Assembly: GCA_933207985.1 (NCBI GenBank)
Contig: OW240916.1
Span: forward strand, 319,255,614 to 319,319,613
Source of the DNA: Pelobates cultripes
Lineage: Eukaryota > Chordata > Amphibia > Anura > Pelobatidae
Reading direction: 5' to 3'
Length of the DNA stretch: 64,000 nucleotides
Below the pieces are notes generated by a model, which was not told the origin of the DNA, did no database searches, and was given only the letters and a program-made list of their open reading frames with translations. Below, one piece after another: positions 1 through 13,600 of the stretch. The position numbers and the translations under genes are program-made. Position 1 is the first letter of the stretch; the number at the start of each line of letters is the position of its first letter.

Positions 1-1490
1 CTAATTTAAAACCTCTGAGTGGTGAAAACAAAAAGGTAATCATTACTCTAGAAACATTAATCGTAAATCAAAGTAACAAAACATTGTAGTGAATAATAGC
101 TATTCCTACATTGTAATGCTGTTTGGATTAGAATATTCAGCGTTATATTCAGATAAAGGGTTACGGTGCTCAGTCAGTAACTTTTGTCAAATATTCAAGA
201 TACCTATATAATCTGATATGTTACACCAATAAAACTCAGAATTTATTTGCAACTTCACTGTGTGTACGTCAATTCTCTGATCTCATAGATGTGATGTGCT
301 GATTAGTTGGCCAAATATGGTCTGTAGCCATTGCCAGGGAATATTCCCCAGGGAAGAGATTTGGCCCTAACAGTATGCTATTGACTGACCTTCTGGTGGG
401 CCATTTAGATACACGTTTTAGTTTGTATGTTTGGGGGGTGGTGGTAACCCTCTGACAAGTTATTTTTGCACAGTAGGGCAACTATAATTTTCCATATAAG
501 GGCAAAGTAATTTATAACCCCACATCCAAAACTAAGCCATTGCTTGCATGTATAAGCGAATTTGGCATTTCAATTTATATTTAAATATATAAAGTAATGT
601 CTTCCAAAAGGAAGTGACAGAGGCAACCATTATACACAGAAATCATTTACTAATCAAGATAGCGCTTTCAGCCACAAGAGATATGTGGTCAGCATCCACC
701 CCAATACTGCAGGGAAAAAAATAAAAAAAAACGGGCACAGAATATTAATCTAAGAAAGTTTCATGTCAAGGTGAAAAATTCTAATTAACGTTGCACAGCA
801 GTGAATGGATATTAGAAAGATACAAAGGTGAAAAGGAGATCTGTAGAAAAATCTGCATGCAGCAATGTTCTATTTTTACAATTGTAGAAAGGGATAATCA
901 TTTAGTCTGACAGTGAATCGAGCACAAATGAGAAATTAGCTGGATCTCTAACTCTATATTACGTATCATGAATGAAGTTGGCCAAAGCTCTCTTTACTAG
1001 TTGCAGGGGGCAAAATGATGGTAGGTGAAAGCTTTATTATAGCTAGAGTGTGCGATAGTCACACTAAACTAAAATGGTTTCATATGTAATCAAATGTAAT
1101 AAACTCAGTAAAATAATATGCCGTTTTACAATTTAACTACAAGAATAAAAGCTCAAAGTTTTTAATGTTCTTGATATCATACTGTCAAAGATCTCGGACC
1201 TCCAAATAGCCAGATTATTACCTTATTCTTTCAGCTGGATTCTATGGATTCTTTAATGTAATGAGGAAACTCAAAAACTGCCAATAAGCTCACCCTAAAA
1301 TCACTGGAATTCCAAACCACACAGAGCATTTACCCAGCGGGATTCATCATCAATTATAGTAAAACAGAACTTTAGTAGAAAAAAGGAATCTGACGTATAG
1401 AAGATTCTTCATGCAAGGTCAGATTAATTAATAGACTGAGAAATCAATTGCTGTTTGCTTCCATTTAATAATAATAAATATTATTTATAA
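1..1490. other. AP3B1 intron, no feature recognised
   Basis: AT-rich intronic sequence with short open frames only. I see no exon, RNA gene or repeat family I can name in this stretch. Confidence 0.5.
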
Positions 1491-1492
1491 CG

Positions 1493-1520
<28 letters not shown>
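1493..1520. repeat. (TA)n microsatellite
   Basis: Uninterrupted TA dinucleotides next to the 3' end of the CR1 element. Confidence 0.9.
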
Positions 1521-1524
<4 letters not shown>

Positions 1525-1557
1525 GAAAAAAATCTCATAAAATACATAAATATAATA

Positions 1558-2995
1558 GAAACATAGAATGTGACGGCAGATAAGAACCATTCAGCCCATC
1601 TAGTCTGCCCAATTTTCTAAATACTTTCATTAGTCCCTAGCCTTATCTTATAGCTAGGATAGCCTTATGCCTGTCCCACGCATGCTTAAACTCCTTTACT
1701 GTGTTAACCTCTACCACTTCAGCTGGAAGGCTATTCCATGCATCCACTACTCTCTCAGTAAAGTAATACTTCCTGATATTATTTTTAAACCTTTGTCCCT
1801 CTAATTTAAGACTATGTCCTCTTGTTGTGGTAGTTTTTCTTCTTTTAAATATAGTCTCCTCCTTTACTGTGTTGATTCCCCTTTATATATTTAAATGTTT
1901 CTATCATATCCCCCCTGTCTCGTCTTTCCTCCAAGCTATACATGTTAAGATCCTTTAACCTTTCCTGGTAAGTTTTATCCCGCAATCCATGAACCAGTTT
2001 AGTAGCCCTTCTCTGAACCCTCTCTAAGGTATCAATATCCTTCTGAAGATACGGTCTCCAGTACTGTGTACAATACTCCAAGTGAGGTCTCACCAGTGTT
2101 CTGTACAATGGCATGAGCACTTCCCTCTTTCTACTGCTAATACCTCTCCCTATACAACCAAGCATTCTGCTAGCATTTCCTGCTGCTCTATTACATTGTC
2201 TGCCTACCTTTAAGTCATCAGAAATAATTACCCTAAATCCCTTTCTTCAGATGTTGAGGTTAGCACTCTATCAAATATTCTGTACTCTGCCCTTGGGTTT
2301 TTACATCCAAGATGCATTATCTTGCACTTATCCACATTAAATGTCAGTTGCCACAATTCTGACCATTTTTCTAGTTTACCTAAATCATTTGCCATTTGGC
2401 TTATCCCTCCTGGAACATCAACCCTGTTACATATCTTAGTATCATCAGCAAAAAGACATACCTTACCATCAAGACCTTCTGCAATATCACTAATAAAAAT
2501 ATTAAAGAGAATGGGTCCAAGTACAGATCCCTGAGGTACCCCACTGGTGACAAGTCCAAGCTTCGAATATATTCCATTAACTACAACCCTCTGTTGCCTG
2601 TCACTCAGCCACTGCCTTACCCATTCAACAATATTGGAATCCAAACTTAAAGATTGCAGTTTATTGATAAGCCTTCTATGTGCAACAGTGTCAAAAGCCT
2701 TACTGAAATCTAGGTAAGCAATGTCTACTGCACCACCCTGATCTATAATTTTAGTTACCCAATCAAAAAAATCAATAAGATTAGTTTGGCATGATCTCCC
2801 TGAAGTAAACCCATGTTGTCTCTGATCTTGAAATCCATGTGTTTTTAGATGTTCAACAATCCTATCCTTTAACATGGTTTCCATTACTTTCCCCACTACT
2901 GAAGTAAGGCTTACTGGCCTATAGTTGCCCGACTCCTCCCTACTACCTTTCTTGTGAATGGACAAAACATTTGCTAACTTCCAATCTTCTGGGAC
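1558..2995 (-). mobile_element. CR1-type LINE, 5'-truncated, antisense to + strand
   Basis: Read on the minus strand this is the C-terminal part of a non-LTR retrotransposon ORF2. Visible landmarks are GNYRPVSLTSV, YLDFSKAFDTV, SGVPQGSVLGPILFNIFISD and the catalytic FADDT, then LVRPHLEYCTQYW and LERVQRRATKLV. The frame breaks near 2232, where a deleted base in the ERDLGVIISDDL-type segment creates a stop, giving ORFs 2228-2965 and 1845-2165. The 5' end stops abruptly at about 2995, as expected of incomplete reverse transcription. The 3' part at 1558-1620 resembles CR1-type tails. Same transcriptional sense as AP3B1. Inactive. Confidence 0.88.
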
Positions 2996-3264
2996 TCACA
3001 CAATGCAACACTTTCCCTGCTACACCCACAGTGACAAGGTACCATTTCTGTGTTTGGCACTGGATTTTCTGACTTAGAATACCCACTCCCAGCATGTGTT
3101 TTGGAGTTCCTATGCCACTGGACAGACACAAAAGAAAAAGAAAAAAAAAAAAAAAGAGAGAAAAGGCTTTAAAAGGAAAACAAAAATAGTGCAACTTCGA
3201 CTTTTTGGATATTTGGATATACCTGATTGAAAACCCGCATGTATTTATTTACACATTTTTACAT

Positions 3265-3575
3265 TGGGGTATCACCTCTGCAGCCCTCACAAGCCCTCCC
3301 CTTTTCCACTAAAACAGACTTTCACTCAGTGCCGGGGAAAAGACCAATCAGAGGCTTCTCAGTGAAGCCTCTGATTTTGAGCCGCAAGCTCGAGAGCGCG
3401 GCTTCCCAATTTAGAGACCAGCCAGGGAGTCTGCAGAAGGAAGGATGTAAGGCTAAAATAAACCCTGTGGATGCACACGTGCTCTGTGGAGTATATGGAA
3501 ATGGAAGAGAACCTCCCTGGCTGTCTGACAGCTATGAAGGCGTTTCTGCAGTGATTTATTTCAAACAGAAATAAT
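3265..3575. repeat. Foldback/MITE-like repeat fragment
   Basis: Around 3342-3376 there is a hairpin (caatcagaggcttctcag / ctgaagcctctgatt type). Its GC content exceeds that of the surrounding intron, and it resembles the interior of the TTAA-flanked elements elsewhere in the window. The 115-codon open frame here has no recognisable domain. Confidence 0.4.
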
Positions 3576-3710
3576 CAGTTTTAGAAACTACAATTAAAAT
3601 GATAAACTCTTGACACATAAAGCACTTCAACAAGCTTTCATTTCAATAGTACATGAATTAAACATAAATAATATACTGAGAAAGAACGGTGATCGGAAAA
3701 ACATACGTAC

Positions 3711-3841
3711 CGATTCAATAATTTCCACGTTACGGACAGTGGGATCAGGGACTTCTTCTGGCCAATCCGATAATTCTAGGTAGCCGGTGGCCTTACTGTT
3801 CAGAGTATGTGAGAGGGTGCCAAGTTGAAAATGATCTCTGC
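3711..3841 (-). CDS. AP3B1: AP3B1 exon ([20 protein letters not shown])
   Basis: 131 bp. Two bases complete a Gly codon, then 43 codons: [40 protein letters not shown] and IES. Acceptor tttcaacag, donor GAATCG|gtacgt. It links trunk to hinge. No further AP3B1 exon is visible between this one and position 1. Confidence 0.95.
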
Positions 3842-5370
3842 CTGTTGAAAGAAAAATACTGAAATTTCAACTGAATAAAAACAGTCAAAATCAAGACAAG
3901 ATAATTGTGGTCACATTAGTTAAAAACCTAGAGACAAACTTTATAAACAAGAATGCTTAGAACAGGTCAAGGAGATTATTACAAACCATATATTACAATA
4001 ATCTCTTCCATAATGGTCAATAAAAACACAGCTCATCAGAATGTGTGTTTAGAGGTGTTGCACTGAATTGCAGCTTCTCTAAAAATGACTTTACTTTGAA
4101 AATTAAGAATGACAGCGCAGTTCAACTATCCATATGCATGTCTTGGGCACAAACCCATTCAGAATGTTAATCGTTCTTCTTCTGCAAAACGAACCTGTAT
4201 TATGATCACAGTAAAAGCAGAGGATCTCAACCCCCCTAGACAGATACTTATACGTCTATTGCCCAGAGCACCACTAATATTAGCTAAGCCTGTGCCTCTT
4301 CCCATAGAAGGGTGCATTTAATTGGTTGTTCTAGGCTGAAAGAGGCACAAGGTAGTCAATAATAAACATTCACATAACAAAGCAATAATTCTATGTAAAA
4401 CAGATCTATAGTAGGCCGAAAATATCAAACTTCCAATAAGCATAGCACAAGAAATATAAAAAGAGTGTGTTAGAAAACATTAACAAACAATTGTTCAAAT
4501 AAAAAAGGGATTTGAGCTAGTTCATAATAAGTGGTCAGTGGCTCGTTGATTAATGTACCATTGCTAGTATATGTAAAAAACTCTAGATAAGGGCATGAAA
4601 GAATGATTAAATACATTCTTAAAACACATCTATTAAGAGGTAAAAGGCAGCTAAAACATGTTATGGAACGGAGGCCAGAACTGTCAAGGAAAGCATTTTA
4701 GCAGGAGCCTCACTTTCCAATCATGTGATATGTAAGTGGTAAAGTGGACCCGAAAGTCTGACCAACTAATTCTCAATTCATTGGAAAGATTTTATGTTGA
4801 CACTTTAAAAAACTAAAAAAAGATTTGTAGTTTCAGCACATCCCACAAATGCTCAATCAGAATGATATCTGGCAAATCTGGAGACCAAGGAAACACCTTG
4901 AACTCTTTGTCATGTTCGTCAAACCATTCCTGAACAATTTTTGCAGTGTGGGAGGGTGCATCATCCTGCTGAAAGAGGCCACTGTCAATAGGGAACACCA
5001 ATGCCACGAAGGGGTGTGTGTAGTCTGCAATCCAATTCTGACACTCCCGTCCCTAGGGAAGGCACTTTATGTTTTTCAGCAATCTGAGCTACAGTAGCTC
5101 TTCTGTGTGATAGGACCAGATGGGTTAGCCTTCTCTACCAACGTGCATCAATGACCCTAGGCGCCCATGACCCCGACAACGGTTCACTGTTTGTCCTTCC
5201 TTGCACCACTTTTTGTAGGCATTAACAACTGCATACTGGGAACAACCCACAAGACTTACCATTTTGGAGATGCTCTGAACCAGTCGTCCAGCCATCACTG
5301 TTTGACCCTTGTGATAGGCACTCAGATCTTCTCACTAGTCCATTTTTGTGTGTGTGTGTGTGTGTGTGTG

Positions 5371-5403
<33 letters not shown>

Positions 5404-7571
5404 AATAAAAGAAAAAATGAACCAGTTTGTCCAACTCATATTCCTTTTTATCCACACCTGAACAAATCAATTCGTTCGAGTTTTACCTGTGGAGTTTTAT
5501 TTATTGAATCCTGACAGATCAATTTGTTTTGCTGTGGATTAAAAGGAATTTGATTTAGATTAAACTGTCAGAACAAATTTTTGCACAAGTCCAATATACT
5601 TGCAAACACAAACAAAAAATGTAGCATAGGCTCAGCCGTACCTTTAAATGGTGATTCGAGTAGAGGAGCGGGTTTTTGAGCCAAAAATATTCTTCTTGCA
5701 TATTTACTTAAAGCTCCACTTTTCTCATTGGGAACAATAAGCTGTCTTACAAATCTCGTTCTGTCTCTAATGTCATAATTTAAATCATATTTTCCAAGAT
5801 TTAATATGTACTGAGTAAGCAATTTTGTCTGTGAAAAGAAGAAAAAAAACAAGAAAAAAAACTAAAATTAGATGATTACACCATAAGCTAGTTATTCATG
5901 ATTATTGATAATCCTCAGTAAACATATTTAGAGGGGTAATAAAAATAAGCCATTAACACAAACAAATGCACCTCTGTTGGGAATAGGCGTTTGTGGAACT
6001 GCAAATGGAATTTTGAAGCGTAGCACATGTCCTCTTGTGCGCTGGGAGGTGAATGCTAACTAGTATAAAACAGCCATGTGCTCGATTATTAAATTGCTGA
6101 AGTGGAAAGAAAGGCATCATTAAAAAATAATCATAAATGGCAAACCCTCTGATGGGCCTACGTGAGGATAATGAATGTGGAAATACAACTAAAAACATAG
6201 CACTCAAAACTTAATCGGGAAAATATGCCGGATATCAAAACATCAGAGGGTGTTAACGGGACTGGCAACGTGTTTCTGCTGAGGTGCGTTTTCTGCAGAG
6301 AGACTTGCCCGGGCATCAGCAGTGTCCGCGTTCTGGCTGCACTCTCTTACTTTGCTCTGAATTATGACCCATTAAAGGAGACACATGAATCACTGAACTG
6401 GATACTGCAAACTATTTACAGTGCATTTAGCGGTTGTTTTCATAAAAGCAAGTTGCTGATGCCCTCTAAAACCCAAGATAAAAGACTGCGTGTGGCTTCC
6501 AGTAATTTCGTATATTTATTTATATCTGCAGGGTAACAGATTGTTTGTAGTAAATCTGCGATCATCCCCTTAATCTGAAGATGGAAGACGCAGCAATAAA
6601 ACAGCATAGAGTTTTCTTTTTTTCTTCTTTTGTTTTTTTTCTTTGTAATCGCATCCAAACTCAATCAGAGCTGTTCTAATGCCAACAATTAGAAGCATCT
6701 GAAAGGCATAAATTTTGGTTAAGCATAGTTTTAACGCATTCAGCAGATAATTATGTGCACGAGGCGCAAATACTTGGATAACAAGCGGAGAGTGTGAAAT
6801 GTGATTATTTAAACTAATGAAGTAAATTCATACACTTGGAATACTGGACTGAATAAGAAGAATATATTGAACTATGTGAAGAATTAGTTATAATGAAGGC
6901 GGCCAGTATATCTCTATCGCTGCTGTAATCATTTCCAATATTAATGTCATCCATGTCCACAGTGAACTTTAACCTCACAGGATCGCTTTCAAGTCTTAAC
7001 TACGCTGCATGGGTGTAACTAGCAGTGCCATAATCTAACAGTTTAAAATGATTTCACTTTTAATTCAATTTACACCCATTGTGTTTTAGAAGAGGGGAAT
7101 AAAGTGTACATTGTAGGTGTCTAAGAAATCAAACACATGCTAGTCAAGACCACAGCTAATAATACCAAAAGGTAACAGGGCTGAAATATGGGCTTAACGT
7201 CGACAGATAAACCGCACGCTTGAAGCCAGGCCCACACATTTAACACATATTGTGGGCCATGATTAGGACTCCATTCTGGCATGTGATTTTCAATATAGTC
7301 TTATTATGGAACACATTACAACAATCTTTAATTTACACAACATTAAAAAGTCTGTAACTTTAAGTTACTTGAATTACACTGAATCTCGTATTTTTTAAAT
7401 AAAAGACTATTCTGGTAACCGTGGCATTGACACGGTAATATAAATTAGCTTCTTATGTACAAGTACCTAGGTGTGCATAAATAAAACTTAATTACCTCCC
7501 AATTTATCGAAGGATCCCACCAGTAATGTATTTATGTTCTGAGCTCCCCTAGTCAATGTGTTCCCTCCACA

Positions 7572-7614
<43 letters not shown>

Positions 7615-10600
7615 CATATACACACACACAAGTCTGACGCTGGTGCCCAACTTGCCACACACACAACACTCCCAATTATTTCAACAGCATACCCCTAATA
7701 CTACTCACTGAGCCCACTAAATTCCACGCATACATACCCTCACAAGTACTCAAAATGTACACACTCATGCATACATCTGCATTCATACCAGTTTAAGCAC
7801 ATAATTTACCCACAAATACACTTCAATGTAAACACACACACAGTCCCACACCAGATTACACAAACACACACACAGTCCCACACCAAATTACACAAACACA
7901 CCAGCAGGGTATGAGTTCACATCTTCACATAATCGGCCTGAAACTTATAACGGTACATACTCTAACTCTGGGGAAACCTTACACTAACCCCACACACAGA
8001 GCAACTGCCAATGGGGGCTGGGCAGTACACATTAACTGCTGGCTACCACACACAAACAGAAATGAGTAGAGGAGGTCAAGGGAGTCTGGCAGGGGTTATT
8101 GCAAGTTAAGAGGGCAGCGGAGGTGCCGCTTCTTCTGTGTTCCTGGTGGACACACCACTGTAGCTCACTGAACAGGGCCCTCAGCCCCATCGTTCCTGTG
8201 CGTCCAACTTGTCTGGTTACAATTACATGTTTGTTAGTCCACCCACTGTAAAGCACTGTGGAATTTATTGGTGCTATATAAATAATAGGCCATCCAGAAC
8301 AAGAATAGTAGTAAATGGTGACATACCACCCTTCATCTTCCTGTCCTAGGCAAAAATACATCCTGGGTCTCACACACATTTTGTCTTATTTTTTTTACAT
8401 CCACTGTCCATGCATGGTAACTAAATAAAGTGTTTAACACAAGTAGTATATATGTGGTTCTCTGCATCACTGCTTGTGAAAACCTGTTACTTGTGACTGG
8501 TTGGGCAAGGTCTTTTCCTGGGAACGAATTTTATCATCTCTTCAAAAGGTAACCCTGGATTAATTAGTTGTTATCACATTAAGAAAGCAGCATATGTATT
8601 CTAATGTCTTTAATCAGAGAGTCCAACTATGAATTCCGATACTCCATTCTCTGGCTGAGATAGAAGTGAAAAGCCAAAAGTAGAATGACATTTTCTATGA
8701 ATGCCACGGGTTCAGTAATTAAAGGAACACTATAGCGTTAGGAATACAAATATGCATTCCTAACGCTATAGAGCCCTAGTCACCCTTCCGCAGCAAACAA
8801 ATGGTTAATTAACCATTTATTTGCTTACCTTAATCCAGCACTGGGCTCCCTCGGCACTGGTGACCTCTCCTCCTCCACTGACGTCAGCACCCGAGTGGAG
8901 CCGAATGTGCATTCAAACCCGCCCATAGGAAAGCATTACTCTGTGCTTTCCGATGGGGATCTGTTTTGATGCTGGAGGTCCGTGAGAACGTCCAGCGTCA
9001 TATAAGTGCGATTTACTAGGTGTAAATCGTAGAAGTGCCTCTAGTGGCTGTCAGGGAGACAGCCACTAGAGGCTAGATTAACCATGCCGTGTAAACATAA
9101 CGGTTTCTCTGAAACATGTTTTCAGCTGCAGGGTTAAAACTAGGGGAACCTGGCACCCAGACCACTTCATTGAGCTGAGGTGGTCTGGATGCTATAGTGG
9201 TCCTTTAAGCAGGTTCAGCCAACCGACAGGTCCATTAGTTAAGATACATTTAGGATTCTGTATAAAATACATTTCTGGTACAAAGCTGTAACAGTGGAAC
9301 AATCACCAATGAAACTGCCTGCACCACTTGTATACAGAACCCACACCACATCTGAAGATTACGGAATGTTTACTTAGATTTACTATATAAGGTGTCAGCA
9401 GGTTCCGCTGCACTGTGAAATGGAACAGAGTTACAGACAAGGACAAACATGGTAAAAATATTAGAAACTAGCATAGCATAGCAACAAATAATAGATTATG
9501 GAGAAAGAAGGGTAATATGTCAGATTGTGTTACCTGCTTGGAGTTTGTCAAGTAGAGTTTGGCAGCAAGGTTTAAAATTTGCAGTTTTACAATATCATCC
9601 TCATTGATAAACGTTTTGGCCGTCTTCCTCAGAACATCGGGTGCGATCTTCGGGACACGTTCACAGTACTCTCCAATGAGCCACAGAATGCTGGCCCTTG
9701 CCATTGGGACCTAGAAAAAAAAAAATTATTCAGATGCATCCAGAATCCAGCAAAATCTGTTAACGGTAATGAATAGAATATATTAGAAAAAATAATAGGC
9801 CCTTTTATTAGGTAAATCAATCACAAAAAAGGAAGAAAACACAGCAAAGAACTAGCTAGTTGCTTAAAAATGTAAACATTTTATAATCAATAAATTTAGC
9901 TTATGTATACAATATAATAAGCTCACAAGGCAATAATGTGTCACATCCTACAGCAGAGGTTACAACTACACCTGCATTTACACACACACTTACATAAATC
10001 ACAATGTTTGTTTGTAATATATTTACATATATAGATACATGTACAAGGCTCAAAATTTGTAGTTTTGCACTTCTATAGACTATAACTTACTTGCCACTCA
10101 CGCCTGGAGAGTCGTGGCAAACAAACTAGGGGTAACATTCTACGTGCTGAAGTTTCACTTGGAAGTTTGTTATCTGCTAGAAGTCAAGTAATTAAAACCA
10201 CAATACAGGACAAAAAAAAACATGAATGCTTGAAGTCATTAACAGGTTTGGTTCCTGCAAAGACATTCAATAAAAGCCAAAAGAGATTTTCCAACTCGAA
10301 ACAGATTTAAAAAAACACATTTGACTGGGACACAGCAGGAGAAGCAGCACTCTCACTGCACCTATTCCATTATTTTATTTTCCGGTTATTTTTTGTTCAC
10401 ACATTTGTCAGTTCCAATGTATTTAATAATGTATATTATATATAAAAATCCATCTATCAGATTGTTTTTACATGGAAGTAATAAGCAGCTGCAATTTGAT
10501 TATTTTTGGTTAATGTGCAAAAAAAAAAAAAAAAATATCCAAAAAAATCCTTTAAACGGTGAAAGTGTCTTTTTTACTCAATTCTCTGGTTTTGCAATGG

Positions 10601-13600
10601 TAATCAATGGTAAAATAATGAGGAAATAAAAAGTGCCAGAAAGAGGTCTTATTTTGGCGCACAATATAAAAAGTGGAAAAAGGGCACCAAAATATAAAGA
10701 GTGGGCTAAAGGGTAGAGCAATGATTTTAAGAAAATGGAACATGCGCACAAAACCGCGCAAGCATTTAAGAGAATGGCACACGTTTTATAAATAACGTTC
10801 TATGTTTGGTACTCAGTAGATAGAAGAGGAGATTATGCTTGATGTAATACACTTTTGTTGTGCAGTTATAAATGACTTTATTCAGTGGCACAGGTCCCTC
10901 CGCAGCATAAACCCACTTGCTTTTGTCAAGGTCTACACTGTGAGAATAATGCAGTACGGTAATGGATAGATCTTGCGCTAGGTATTTTTACTCTGGTGCC
11001 TCTGGAAAAGGCTCAGGCTTTACTGTACATTTAACAAGCAGTTAAGTGCACTTTCTTAACTCTTCTCCGTCAATAATGTTGCTTTTTTTTTATCCTATTA
11101 CTGTGTCGCTATTACAAAAAGACAAGCAGCTCGACAAGTGGTCGCAGAAAATGAATATAAAAATAAAATGGTAGAAATAACGCACAATAAAGAGACCCAC
11201 TTAAAGGACAAGAAAGGCTGTCACTAAAAGCATAAAATGTCCATCTAGAAGTAGAAATGAGCATTTCAAACCAAACCTAATGCTCTAATACACGCTAAAC
11301 ACCAAAACAGACATACAAAAACTGCTGGCTTAATCAGAACCACACAAAAAGGTAAAACAATTCACCGTCTACGAATACTCGTAAGCACATTCATGCTTTG
11401 CATTTTACAATTAAGATCTCGGATTTAGAAAAATAAAGCTAAAGTTAAAAAAAGTTTGTGAGTTTGTAAATATCACACCGGGAACAAACAAAACCTAAAG
11501 CAATCTAATATTGACCTAGAAATTGCATAAAAACAGACAGATCACTGTCACATATAAACAAACGATTCGATAGCCATAGAAAAATAGAAATAAGACGTAA
11601 ATTAATCAAATGTCAGATAATATTCAAATGTGACCGTGTAGTAAGAATACTCTCCAAAAAAAAAAAAATGTGTGTTTACATAAAGCATTATGTTCGATAA
11701 AAGGTTTATAGACTCTGAAACGTTACATGCCACGAGCCTGGAAGTTACAATCTCCACCAGTTCATTTCTATGCACCATGGCTACATTTTTAATTGCCAAT
11801 GGCTAGCGGGCAAGTTGAAATTTTGAGCCTTATTTGTTAATCTCCTTTTAAAAGCAAAGATCAATGCGTAAACATACATATTCCTTTCTCTGATGTGTCG
11901 GCCTGGCTGTTATATTACTGCAATTATGTTTTTTCTTTTAAACACGTTTTCTGAGAGCACACCGGCAAACGTAATCAGAAGCCGAGGCATGAAAGATAGA
12001 AAAAAAAACAGAAATGTATTACAAAAGTGGAGACCATCAGGCTCTCAAACACATTACTCATGTTGGATTAGTTATTAAGATGAAGTCTAAATTGTAATTT
12101 CCCAAATATTGCCACAGTAGCAAATGGCTCATTAAATGCAGACTTTGTGATAAATAGCTTTTCTATTAAAAAAAAATAAAAAAAATAAAAAAATAGCCAA
12201 GGTAATTAGGAAAGGCTGCACTGCATATTTTACTGGTTAGTATAATATATGATATGGGGATATGCAGCTGGAATACCTGGGTTTTTTGTGTCGCACATTA
12301 TAGAAAAACATCTTACTATATTTTAAAATTGTTAAAAATGTTAAAGACTGTCACCCGGGTCTAATGAGTCTCTGAATAAAAATATTTTGCTCACAGACTA
12401 ATTACAGCTAAAATACAATTTTATTCTGTAGCATAAATGCAGATTTTGAAACATCCATAAATAAGAGGAGACATTCGGCTGTTCCATTCATTGGCAGAAC
12501 TTTAAATCTGCATTTTTGTTCTAAATGTCACATGAAGAGAATTTCATTGTACTCATCACTTCTCCCTCGATAAAGGCTCTGAAGCAATATCAAGCTGATC
12601 GTGTTATGAAGGATGTTTGTGAACTATTGATCCTCATTAACCTGGGACACAAAGCCTTCTGGCTGGCTGAGGATCATGAGAAACTAAGAACACAAGAATC
12701 TGCAGTGACAAGGTAAAAATCTGTTCCATTCATTAGAAAATATATCAACGGAACAAGTAATTTGCTTATTGTGAGCTTTATTCATAGATCTGTGAACAGA
12801 GCCATAGATGAATACCTCCCGACATGGACAAAGTGGGAAACGCTCATTTTAAGGGTGTGGCTAGGCACAGAAATTCTAGGTGACTTAATTTATACAACTA
12901 AAATGTAATTTAGAAAAAGAACAATGTATCTTATTTACACAGACTGATTTCTAAACACATTTATTGTAGTTTAAATATGCATTACTGGGAGTATTATTGC
13001 TGTGGAGCTCTGTTATACGCTCAGACACATTACTGGGAGTATTATTGCTGTGGAGCTCTGTTATACACTCAGACACATTACTGGGAGTATTACTGCTGTG
13101 GAGCTCTGTTATACGCTCAGACACATTACTGGGAGTATTATTGCTAGGGAGCTCTGTCATACACACCAACAATATGAAGCTCCTAAAAAGGGGGTTATGT
13201 AGAAGTGACCATGCAGAAATCGGCTTGGCTTGTTAGGGACAACAACCCTTATGGAGACTTGCAAACATACAGCATAAAAGTACGCCGTGATTGAGAGAGT
13301 GTAGTCTCAAGGCTCTGGAGATATATTCATATTGCCGTGTATACAGGACCCAGTGACATAACCTACAGTGCAATGAGAATCCCCGTAAAGAGGATAGTCG
13401 GTCACTAAACGCAACACCAAATGCATTTCAAAATAAAATAAATAGTGGAGGGGTTTGTTTTTAGATTTTTACTAAGATTAAATGAATTACCGGTATATGT
13501 GTTTGGTATATTTCTTTAACCCATTAAGGACACATGACATGTGTGACATGTCATGATTCCCTTTTATTCCAGAAGTTTGGTCCTTAAGGGGTTAAAGCAT

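Noticed and set aside
12951..13236. Repetitive ORFs of 66-79 codons on both strands
   Set aside because: Produced by the 48-bp period (a multiple of three) of the minisatellite.
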